Shown: piece after piece, positions 7,628 to 15,427 of the stretch
Position numbering within the stretch: the first letter of the stretch is position 1
Layout: every line of letters begins with the position of its first letter
Assembly: GCA_017397845.1 (NCBI GenBank)
Contig: JAFQHU010000022.1
Location: forward strand, 1-57,348
Direction: 5' to 3'
DNA from: Clostridia bacterium
GTDB taxonomy: Bacteria > Bacillota > Clostridia > Oscillospirales > Acutalibacteraceae
Length of the DNA stretch: 57,348 bases
Notes under the pieces: generated by a model
Told to the model about the DNA's origin: nothing
Databases searched by the model: none
The model's input: only the letters and a program-made list of their open reading frames with translations
Position numbers and translations under genes: made by a program

Positions 7628-9379
7628 TTGATACGACTCTTAAAATATCTGAAACAGATAAAAAAATCAGCTGTAGCGGCTATGATTTTCGTTGTGCTTT
7701 CTCAGTTAAGTTCTCTTTCTTTGCCGCTTCTTATGTCACAGATAATAAATAACGGTATAGCTAACGGAGATATTCCTTATATAACGAGGGTGGGCATCGT
7801 TATGATGTGCGTTTCCGCCTTTGGTGTGGGGGTTTCCGTTCTTAACAGCTATTTTTCCAGCAAGACCTCTGCCGCATACGGTATGATTCTCAGAAGAGAG
7901 CTTTTTCTAAAGGTGGAATCTCTTTCTCAAACAGACATAGATGTAATCGGCACCCCCTCTCTCATTACCCGCTGCACCAATGACGTAAAGGTTATCCAGG
8001 ATTTTGTTCTTACGGCTCTGCGTATGATTATTTCCGTACCGATTATGCTCGTCGGCGGTGTGATTATGGCTTTTTTCCTTAATGCAAAGCTGGCTACCAT
8101 TATTTTCGGCATAATTCCCGTTATCGGTATTATCGCCTTTATCGTTATTAAAACTGTAATGCCTATTTTCAGAAAGAGGCAAAAGCTTATCGACAGGGTA
8201 AACAGCTTTATGCGTGAAAAAATCAACGGCATCAGAGTTATAAGGGCCTTCGGCAGAATGGAAACGGAGGACGAAAAATTTGACGGCACCAACGAAGAGC
8301 TTTCGGGACTTACACTTAAATTCCAACGCTTTATGTCCGTGCTCATTCCCGTATGTATAGTCATCATCATTATAGCTTTGGATATTCTTATACTTGTGGC
8401 GGCGAGAAATTACGACAAAATGGACCATATTCTCGATGCTGTCAAACTTTCCACGGCAATAGGCGATCTTCAGGCATTTGTAATTTATATGATAATGATA
8501 ATTTCCTCCGTCACCATGGCGGCGGCTATGTTTGTCATCGTTCCCCGTACCAGAATATCGGCTAACAGAATTATCGAAATATTGGACATTGTACCCGTTA
8601 TTACTGAGCCGGAAAAGGCTGAAAAAATTTCGGGAGATAAAAAAGGTACAGTTGAATTCCGTAATGTTTCCTTCGGTTATGCCGACGCTGAGGAAAAGGT
8701 GCTTTCGGACATCACCTTTACGGCTGAGGCGGGTAAGGTTACCGCCGTTATCGGAGGTACGGGAAGCGGAAAGAGCACTTTGGTAAATATGATCCCCCGC
8801 TTTTATGATGTAACGGAGGGCGAAATTCTCTTTGACGGAACGGATGTACGGAAGCTCAGCCAGGACGACCTTCGTTCACGGATAGGCTTCATTCCGCAAA
8901 AGGCCCGTCTTTTCAGCGGAAGCATAGAGGAAAATCTTCGTTACGGTGACGAAAATGCCACCGAGGAAAGAATGAGACTTGCTCTCGATATTTCACAGAG
9001 CAGTGAATTCGTGGATAAATTGCCCTACGGCATAAAAACTTTCGTAAGTCAGAACGGAACCAATCTTTCCGGCGGTCAGAAGCAGCGTCTTTCCATCGCC
9101 AGAGCTCTCACCAGAGATGCTGAGCTTTACATTTTCGACGACAGCTTTTCCGCTCTCGATTTTTCCACCGATGCGAAGCTCCGCAAAGCTATCAGAGAAA
9201 ACCTTACTGCGACGGTTATTATCGTGGCTCAGAGAGTGGGCACGATTATCGATGCGGATAAAATTGTAGTTTTAGACCGTGGTAAAATATGCGGTATGGG
9301 TACCCATAAGGAGCTTATGGAGGGATGCACCCTTTACCGAGAAATTTATGATTCACAGATCGAAAAGGAGGAAGAATAA
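7628..9379 (+). CDS. ABC exporter subunit with degenerate catalytic site
   Basis: A 583-residue half-exporter with six predicted membrane segments (about 15-310) and a C-terminal ATPase. Walker A is GGTGSGKST and the signature LSGGQKQRLS is canonical. Walker B ends in FDDSFSALD, with aspartate where glutamate is expected, and the switch residue is glutamine (AQRVGTI), not histidine. That pattern marks the non-catalytic site of heterodimeric exporters such as TM287/288, LmrCD and BmrCD. The start is TTG with GGAGGT upstream. The stop overlaps the partner start (TAATG). It exports an unknown hydrophobic compound, lipid or peptide. Confidence 0.88.
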   Translation: MIRLLKYLKQIKKSAVAAMIFVVLSQLSSLSLPLLMSQIINNGIANGDIPYITRVGIVMMCVSAFGVGVSVLNSYFSSKTSAAYGMILRRELFLKVESLSQTDIDVIGTPSLITRCTNDVKVIQDFVLTALRMIISVPIMLVGGVIMAFFLNAKLATIIFGIIPVIGIIAFIVIKTVMPIFRKRQKLIDRVNSFMREKINGIRVIRAFGRMETEDEKFDGTNEELSGLTLKFQRFMSVLIPVCIVIIIIALDILILVAARNYDKMDHILDAVKLSTAIGDLQAFVIYMIMIISSVTMAAAMFVIVPRTRISANRIIEILDIVPVITEPEKAEKISGDKKGTVEFRNVSFGYADAEEKVLSDITFTAEAGKVTAVIGGTGSGKSTLVNMIPRFYDVTEGEILFDGTDVRKLSQDDLRSRIGFIPQKARLFSGSIEENLRYGDENATEERMRLALDISQSSEFVDKLPYGIKTFVSQNGTNLSGGQKQRLSIARALTRDAELYIFDDSFSALDFSTDAKLRKAIRENLTATVIIVAQRVGTIIDADKIVVLDRGKICGMGTHKELMEGCTLYREIYDSQIEKEEE

Positions 9380-11235
9380 TGAACGAAAAACACATTTCCT
9401 CCAAAAAAGAAGCAGCTACATATTCCGGTGACAAATACGCCGCTTACAGAGAGCAGACCAAAACACAGAAGGAAAAGCCGCAAAATCTGACACAGACGGC
9501 TAAAAAGCTCCTGAAATTTCTCAAGGGAAAAGAGCTTGCTCTGATTGTAACTGTCGTGTGTGCGGCCGTCAGCTCATATCTGAGCATTTTGGGTCCCGAA
9601 TATTTGGGCGATATTATCAATGTTCTTGATGAACAGATAAAAAACAAGCTTGCGACGGGAAGCATGGATTTTTCTCCCATTTACGGCATACTTATGACCA
9701 TATTCGTTATCTATTTTTTAAGCTCGTTTTTCAGTTTCGTTCAGCATTACATTATGGCGGGTGTGGTTCAAAGTCTTATAACCGATATCCGTCATAAGCT
9801 TAACCGTAAGCTTTCAAAGCTCCCTTTGGCTTACTTCGATAATCATAACAAGGGTGATATTTTAAGCCGTATGATTAACGATGTGGACAATATGAATAAC
9901 ACTTTGCAGAACAGCATACTGCAGATTATAACCTCTGTTGTCACCTTCGTGGGCATTCTTGCCATAATGATAAAGATAAGCTTTTCGCTTACTCTCGGTT
10001 CTCTTTCGCCCTTTCCGGTATGCATTGTTATTGCTCTCGTAATCCTGAATTTCTCCAAAGTTTATTTCAGAAAGCAGTGGAAGGTTACGGGTGACGTAAA
10101 CGGCCATATTGAAGAGATGTTTACGGGACACAAAATAGTAAAAGCCTTCGGTCACGAAAGAAAAGCCATTGAAGAGTTTGATATCATAAACCGAGAGCTT
10201 TATAACACCGGCCGTAAGGCACAGTTCCTTTCGGGTATTCTCGGTCCGCTTATTAACTTTGCAAACAATGCGGGTTATGTTATCATATGCGTAATTGGCG
10301 GTTATCTCATCGTAAAGGGAAAACAGAGCGTCGGTGACATTACCGTTTTTATCGCTTATTCGAAGCTGGTTATGCAGCCTATAGTGGATCTCAGCAATAT
10401 TTCAAACAATCTTCAGTCCTCTCTCGCCAGTGCAGAGCGTGTGTTTGATGTTTTGGAGGCGGAGGAGATGGTTCCCGACAGCGAAAATCCCGAAAAGCTC
10501 GAAACGGGCTCAACCATCACCTTCAGGGATGTGTGCTTCTCTTATCTTCCCGAAAAGCCACTTATCGAAAATTTCAATCTTCATGTTGAAAAGGGACAGC
10601 TTGTGGCGATTGTCGGCCCCACGGGAGCGGGTAAAACCACTATAGTAAATCTGCTGATGAGATTTTATGAAATTCAGAGCGGGGAAATACTTTTAGACGG
10701 TGTAAATATAAAGGATCTTACGCGGAATAATCTGAGAAAAATACTCGGCATGGTGCTTCAGGATACCTGGCTTTTCAAAGGTACCATCAGAGAAAACATA
10801 ATGTACGGTAAGCCTGAGGCCTCGGAGCAGGAATTTCTCGATGCCGTAAAGGCGGCAAAGGTTGACAAATTTGCTCTTACTCTCTCTGACGGCTATGATA
10901 CGGTGCTCGAAGAGGAGGGCTCGAATATTTCCGTGGGACAGAGACAGCTTATTACCATAGCACGTGCGATTCTGTCCTCTCCCGACATTCTCATTCTTGA
11001 CGAGGCGACATCTTCCGTTGACACACGTACAGAGGTGCAAATACAGAAGGCTATGACAAATCTTATGAATGGCAGAACCAATTTTGTTATCGCTCACCGT
11101 CTCTCTACCATAAGAGAAGCGGACGTCATTATCGTGATGAATGAGGGACGAATCATAGAAACGGGCAAGCACAGTGAGCTTCTCAAAAAAGACGGCTTTT
11201 ATGCCGAGCTTTATAATTCACAGTTCTCCGTTTAA
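9379..11235 (+). CDS. ABC exporter subunit, catalytic partner
   Basis: A 618-residue half-exporter with an extended N terminus of about 45 charged residues before the membrane domain. The ATPase has Walker A GPTGAGKTT, Walker B ILILDEATSSVD with the catalytic glutamate, and switch histidine AHRLSTIR. Its signature is altered (ISVGQRQ instead of LSGGQ). This complements the upstream subunit: consensus Walker motifs here with consensus signature there form one active site, and the reverse pair forms the degenerate site. Overlapping start and stop codons indicate equimolar synthesis. Substrate unknown. Confidence 0.88.
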   Translation: MNEKHISSKKEAATYSGDKYAAYREQTKTQKEKPQNLTQTAKKLLKFLKGKELALIVTVVCAAVSSYLSILGPEYLGDIINVLDEQIKNKLATGSMDFSPIYGILMTIFVIYFLSSFFSFVQHYIMAGVVQSLITDIRHKLNRKLSKLPLAYFDNHNKGDILSRMINDVDNMNNTLQNSILQIITSVVTFVGILAIMIKISFSLTLGSLSPFPVCIVIALVILNFSKVYFRKQWKVTGDVNGHIEEMFTGHKIVKAFGHERKAIEEFDIINRELYNTGRKAQFLSGILGPLINFANNAGYVIICVIGGYLIVKGKQSVGDITVFIAYSKLVMQPIVDLSNISNNLQSSLASAERVFDVLEAEEMVPDSENPEKLETGSTITFRDVCFSYLPEKPLIENFNLHVEKGQLVAIVGPTGAGKTTIVNLLMRFYEIQSGEILLDGVNIKDLTRNNLRKILGMVLQDTWLFKGTIRENIMYGKPEASEQEFLDAVKAAKVDKFALTLSDGYDTVLEEEGSNISVGQRQLITIARAILSSPDILILDEATSSVDTRTEVQIQKAMTNLMNGRTNFVIAHRLSTIREADVIIVMNEGRIIETGKHSELLKKDGFYAELYNSQFSV

Positions 11236-11278
11236 TGAAAGAAAAATTCGGCCATACTTTTAAGAAAGGGGGAGTTCA

Positions 11279-12547
11279 ATGAATATTATAACCAAAGAAA
11301 ACGGTCTGAGAATTTTTTATGACCAAAGACCGGACAGCCGTTCAGCTACTGTGGGTATATGGGTGGCAAGCGGCTCCGAAAATGAAAACGAGTCAAATAA
11401 CGGTATATCACATTTCATTGAGCATATCCTTTTTAAGGGCAGTAAAAGCCGTACAGGCTTTGAAATTGCCGAAGGTATGGATGAAATAGGAGCTTCCTAT
11501 AATGCATATACCACCAAAGAATACACATATTTTTATGTAAAAGCTTTGGATTATCAGCTTATAAAGGCTGCGGATCTGCTTTTTGATCTTTTTAAAAACC
11601 CCCGTCTGGATGAAAATGACATCGAAACAGAAAAGGGCGTCATATTGGAAGAGATTGCCATGTGTGAGGACGATCCCTCGGAAAAGTGCTTTGATGTGGC
11701 AGAAAAGGGTATTTATGAGGGCAACGGTCTTGCTTTTGAGATATTGGGCACCGGGGAAACCGTTTCAAAAATGAAAAAGGAGGATTTCCTCTCCTATATC
11801 GGTGCTTATTATGTCCCCGAAAGAACGGTGATAGGAGTCAGCGGTAATTTCGACCGTGAAGAAATCGACGTAAAGATAGCCGAATATTTCGACGGAGATA
11901 GGAACACATCAAATCCCATAAAAGTAAATAAGGCACCCTTTACTCCCGATGTACGGACTCTCACGAAGGATGTGGAGCAAACACATATCCTTATGTCCTT
12001 TAAGGGAATTCCCGCTCAGCATGAGGACCTTTATCCTTTGCAGATATGTTCCTTTATTCTGGGTCTCGGACCCTCCTCCATGCTCGGCAGAAGAATCAGA
12101 GAGGAGTTGGGTCTTGTTTACGGAATTGAGTCCTTTCTTGTCAGATTTGCAGGGGGCGGTACCATCGAGATTTCCATGAGTTTGGCGCCGGCGTCAGAGG
12201 AAAAGGCGATAAGAGAAAGTTTGAAAATAATAGCAAAGTTGGCAGATTCTGTTACGGAAAGACAGGTAACCATAGCCAAAGAAAAGCTTGCGGCGAGCTT
12301 CATAATGTCCAGAGAGCAGCCCCAGTCAAAGTTCTCAGCCACGGGCTATAATCTGCTGCTTTTGAACAGGGAAATAACCGATGATGAAATTATCGAGGCT
12401 GTAAGAAGTGTAACTCTTGATGATGTGAAAAGAGTAGCGAGGGAATATTTTAAAATTCCTGAAATGAGCTTCACGGCTGTGGGTAAGGTTTCGGAAAAGG
12501 AAAAATACAGAAAAATAATATCGGAATTTGTAAAAGAAGGCGAATAA
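11279..12547 (+). CDS. M16 family zinc peptidase
   Basis: A 422-residue M16 peptidase of the YmxG/mitochondrial processing-peptidase type. The inverted zinc motif HFIEH (H45, E48, H49) is intact, and E124/E125 in ILEEIAMCEDDP sit at the spacing expected for the third ligand. The C-terminal half is the usual non-catalytic M16 domain. There is no signal peptide. A strong ribosome binding site (AAGGGGGAG) lies 6 nt before ATG. It lies 43 nt after the exporter and 1 nt before proB, so it may belong to either unit. Homologues degrade short peptides. A link to exporter-delivered peptides is only inferred from position. Confidence 0.85.
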   Translation: MNIITKENGLRIFYDQRPDSRSATVGIWVASGSENENESNNGISHFIEHILFKGSKSRTGFEIAEGMDEIGASYNAYTTKEYTYFYVKALDYQLIKAADLLFDLFKNPRLDENDIETEKGVILEEIAMCEDDPSEKCFDVAEKGIYEGNGLAFEILGTGETVSKMKKEDFLSYIGAYYVPERTVIGVSGNFDREEIDVKIAEYFDGDRNTSNPIKVNKAPFTPDVRTLTKDVEQTHILMSFKGIPAQHEDLYPLQICSFILGLGPSSMLGRRIREELGLVYGIESFLVRFAGGGTIEISMSLAPASEEKAIRESLKIIAKLADSVTERQVTIAKEKLAASFIMSREQPQSKFSATGYNLLLLNREITDDEIIEAVRSVTLDDVKRVAREYFKIPEMSFTAVGKVSEKEKYRKIISEFVKEGE

Positions 12548-12548
12548 A

Positions 12549-13334
12549 ATGAATCCCATCTCCAAAGCAAAAAGATTAGTGGTTAAGGTAGGTACCTCGA
12601 CCCTTACATATGAAACAGGCAAAATCAATATAAGAAGAATGGTGAAGCTTTGCTCCGTTTTGGCTGATTTGCATAATTCGGGCATTGATGTGGTGCTTGT
12701 CACATCGGGTGCCATAGGTGTCGGTGTGGGCAAGCTCGGTCTTTCCGAAAGACCGAAGGACATTCCCGGCCGACAGGCTGCAGCTACCGTCGGTCAATGT
12801 GAGCTGATGTTTATGTATGACAAATTTTTCGGTGAAAACGGTGTAAAAACGGGTCAGCTTCTCATTACCAAAAGCGACATCGAAAACGATAAAAGAAGAG
12901 AAAATTTGGAAAATACCTTTGAAAAGCTTTTCGAATACGGAGCAATTCCCATCGTTAACGAAAATGACTCCGTGGCAACAGAGGAAATCGTTTACGGTGA
13001 CAATGACAGCCTTTCCGCCATCGTGGCGAAGCTTATAAAGGCACAGGGTCTTATTATCCTTTCGGATATTGACGGGCTTTTTGACGACAATCCCAACGAA
13101 AACCCCGATGCACAGCTTATTCCCATCGTAAAAGAGATAACAGATGAAATCATAAATCTGTGTGGCGGTGCGGGAACTAACAGAGGAACCGGCGGAATGA
13201 TAACCAAAATTCACGCCGCCGAAATCGCCACAGGAGCAGGTATTCCCACTGTGGTGATGAACGGCACACAGCCTCAGGATATATATAAATTAATCGACGG
13301 ACACAATACAGGTACACTTTTTACTGCGAAATAA
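12549..13334 (+). CDS. Glutamate 5-kinase, short form without PUA domain
   Basis: First enzyme of proline synthesis, phosphorylating glutamate to gamma-glutamyl phosphate. The amino-acid-kinase fold covers all 261 residues: VVKVGTSTLTYE at the N terminus, LVTSGAIGVGVGKLG, IVNENDSVA and LSDIDGLFDDNP, and the substrate loop GTGGMITK. Many homologues are near 370 residues with a C-terminal PUA domain, which is absent here. Short forms are known from several lineages. The stop is followed at once by the proA ribosome binding site, so proB and proA are coupled. Confidence 0.93.
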   Translation: MNPISKAKRLVVKVGTSTLTYETGKINIRRMVKLCSVLADLHNSGIDVVLVTSGAIGVGVGKLGLSERPKDIPGRQAAATVGQCELMFMYDKFFGENGVKTGQLLITKSDIENDKRRENLENTFEKLFEYGAIPIVNENDSVATEEIVYGDNDSLSAIVAKLIKAQGLIILSDIDGLFDDNPNENPDAQLIPIVKEITDEIINLCGGAGTNRGTGGMITKIHAAEIATGAGIPTVVMNGTQPQDIYKLIDGHNTGTLFTAK

Positions 13335-13344
13335 GGTGATTAAT

Positions 13345-14583
13345 ATGCTTACACAAATCGGCATAAAAGCAAAAAAAGCGGAACGCTTTCTCATGACGGC
13401 CTCTTCCGCTCAAAAAAATAAAGCTTTAGGCGCAATCGCCGAAGAGCTTACTGCAAATTGCGATTACATACTTTCATGTAATGAGCTTGATGTAAAAAAC
13501 GGCAGAGAAAAGGGGATGAGTGAATCACTCATTGACCGTCTCAGCCTCAATGCTGACAGGATAAAGGGCATAAGCGATGCCGTGAGACAGATTATTGCTC
13601 TCGACGATCCCTGCGGAAAAGTAATCAGCGGCGGTGTCAGACCGAACGGACTCAGAATAGAAAAGGTCAGCGTACCTCTCGGTGTTATTGCCGTGATTTT
13701 CGAAGCAAGACCCAATGTTACCGTGGATGCGGCGGCACTTTGTCTTAAATCGGGCAATACGGTAATTCTCCGCGGCGGCAAGGAGGCCATTAACTCAAAC
13801 AAGGCTATGGCTGAGGTTATGAGAAAGGCTCTTGTCAAAGCTGACTTCCCCGAAGATTGCATACAGCTTGTCGAAGATACCTCCAGAGAGTCGGCTACAG
13901 CTCTCATGAAAATGAATGATTATGTGGATGTGCTCATTCCCAGAGGCGGTGCGGGTCTCATAAAAGCCTGTGTGGAAAATTCAAGTGTGCCCGTAATAGA
14001 AACAGGAACGGGTAACTGCCATATTTACGTGGATAAGGATGCGGATCTTCAGATGGCTGCGGATATCATATATAACGCCAAAACCTCACGCCCCTCCGTA
14101 TGCAATGCCTGTGAAAGTTTGGTAATACATAAGGATGTGGCTGAAAAGGTTCTTCCGATGATTTATGACAAACTCAGCGAAAAGGCTGTGATTTTCCACG
14201 GAGACGAAATATGCCGTGAAATTCTTCCCGAAGCGCTTGCAGCAACTGAGGAGGATTTCGGTAAAGAATATCTTGGCTACGAAATCAGCGTTAAGGTCGC
14301 CGAGAATATCGACGAAGCCATCGACCATATTATGAAATATTCCAGCGGTCACAGTGAATGTATCATCACCGACAATTATCTTGCGGCGAATCTCTTTACT
14401 GCTTCTGTGGATGCGGCGGCGGTTTATGTTAATGCCTCAACCCGTTTTACTGACGGAGGCGAATTCGGCTTTGGTGCGGAAATAGGTATTTCCACCCAGA
14501 AGCTCCACGCAAGAGGACCCTTGGGACTTCCTGAGCTTACGTCTCAGAAATATATCATAAGCGGTAACGGACAGACGAGGTGA
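13345..14583 (+). CDS. Gamma-glutamyl phosphate reductase
   Basis: Second enzyme of proline synthesis, reducing gamma-glutamyl phosphate with NADPH to glutamate semialdehyde. The 412-residue protein shows family motifs: GVIAVIFEARPNVTVDAAALCLKSGN, ILRGGKEAINSN, and the catalytic cysteine in SRPSVCNACESLVIH. FTDGGEFGFGAEIGISTQKLHARGP closes the domain. ATG 13345 is chosen over the GTG at 13336 because AAGGTGA is placed correctly before it. It is the third gene of a run that starts with the M16 peptidase. No proC lies in the window. Confidence 0.95.
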   Translation: MLTQIGIKAKKAERFLMTASSAQKNKALGAIAEELTANCDYILSCNELDVKNGREKGMSESLIDRLSLNADRIKGISDAVRQIIALDDPCGKVISGGVRPNGLRIEKVSVPLGVIAVIFEARPNVTVDAAALCLKSGNTVILRGGKEAINSNKAMAEVMRKALVKADFPEDCIQLVEDTSRESATALMKMNDYVDVLIPRGGAGLIKACVENSSVPVIETGTGNCHIYVDKDADLQMAADIIYNAKTSRPSVCNACESLVIHKDVAEKVLPMIYDKLSEKAVIFHGDEICREILPEALAATEEDFGKEYLGYEISVKVAENIDEAIDHIMKYSSGHSECIITDNYLAANLFTASVDAAAVYVNASTRFTDGGEFGFGAEIGISTQKLHARGPLGLPELTSQKYIISGNGQTR

Positions 14584-14587
14584 GAAA

Positions 14588-15253
14588 ATGGAGCATGCAA
14601 AGAAAAAATCTCCCCTTAATTTTATAGTCGGGCTCATCGTGATTGTTCTCACGGTTATCGGATTTATAAGCGTGATTGACTCTGTTTCCGATAAAATTCA
14701 GCGCACGGCAAATAAAGCAAAGCAGGAGCAGATACAGCTTTATGAGGATTTTATTTCTCCCGTTATAATGAACGACCCCGATACCTTTGACGATATTACC
14801 AAAGCAAATCTGCAGCAGCTGCTCTCGATTGCGATATGGTCCGTAATTGATGACGGCGCTGAGCCTGAAATGTATGAATATACTGACGGCGGTATGCTTA
14901 TGCCGCAAAAGGATGTCGAGAATGAGTTCGTCTCTCTTTTCGGAACCGAGATAGCCATCAGTCACGGCACCGTTGACGGCGGTGACGGTGTAACCTTTAA
15001 ATACAGCAAAAAAAAGCAGTGCTATATAATTCCCATTACGGGTATCATGCCGATTTATCTGCCTGAAGTTACCGAGGTTGATGAAAAGGACAGCTCTGTG
15101 GTGCTCACCGTGGGTTATCTTGCCTCGGCTGATTGGGTAAAGGACAGCGAGGGAAACATGGTGCCTCCTGAGCCGGGTAAGTATATGAAAATCACTCTCG
15201 GAAAAAACGGTGACGGCTCTTTCTTTGTCAAGGCTATACAGAACATTGACTGA
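14588..15253 (+). CDS. Single-pass membrane protein, function unknown
   Basis: A 221-residue protein with a short basic N terminus, one membrane segment (about 13-31, FIVGLIVIVLTVIGFISVI) and an extracytoplasmic domain of about 185 residues. The domain is acidic and begins with a helix (KIQRTANKAKQEQIQLYEDF), then strand-rich sequence. GAGGTGAG precedes the ATG and the gene starts 4 nt after proA, so it is the last gene of that operon. The family is not recognised, and a role in proline synthesis is not implied. Confidence 0.75.
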   Translation: MEHAKKKSPLNFIVGLIVIVLTVIGFISVIDSVSDKIQRTANKAKQEQIQLYEDFISPVIMNDPDTFDDITKANLQQLLSIAIWSVIDDGAEPEMYEYTDGGMLMPQKDVENEFVSLFGTEIAISHGTVDGGDGVTFKYSKKKQCYIIPITGIMPIYLPEVTEVDEKDSSVVLTVGYLASADWVKDSEGNMVPPEPGKYMKITLGKNGDGSFFVKAIQNID

Positions 15254-15298
15254 AAGATTATGTAATTGTTTTGTGAAAATTAATATTTTTATTAATTC

Positions 15299-15327
15299 TT
15301 GACTTTTTGCGAAAAAAAATATATAGT
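15299..15327 (+). promoter_or_regulatory. Promoter of the secreted-protein gene
   Basis: TTGACT (15299-15304), a 17-nt spacer and TATAGT (15322-15327). A second TATAAT at 15333-15338 lacks a properly spaced -35. Either start places the structured leader in the transcript. Confidence 0.6.
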
Positions 15328-15339
15328 TATATTATAATA

Positions 15340-15406
15340 GGTGTGGTGTCTTTAAAGACATGTATCTCACGCCGTGAGAGACACCTTTTGTACATAAGAA
15401 TGTACT
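15340..15406 (+). ncRNA. Structured 5' leader, predicted three-way junction
   Basis: An outer stem GGTGT/ACACC (15341 and near 15385) encloses TGTCTTTAAAGACA and the hairpin TCTCAC-GCC-GTGAGA. It is followed by TTTTG and a second hairpin GTACAT-AAGA-ATGTAC. The structure lies between the promoter and the AGGAGG ribosome binding site. It could be a cis-regulatory RNA, an attenuator or a 5' stabiliser. It matches no riboswitch class I can name. Confidence 0.5.
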
Positions 15407-15427
15407 AAAATAAAAGGAGGTACTATT

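Noticed and set aside
12576..13214. 212-codon minus-strand frame
   Set aside because: Antisense to proB, which is certain by motif. No binding site.
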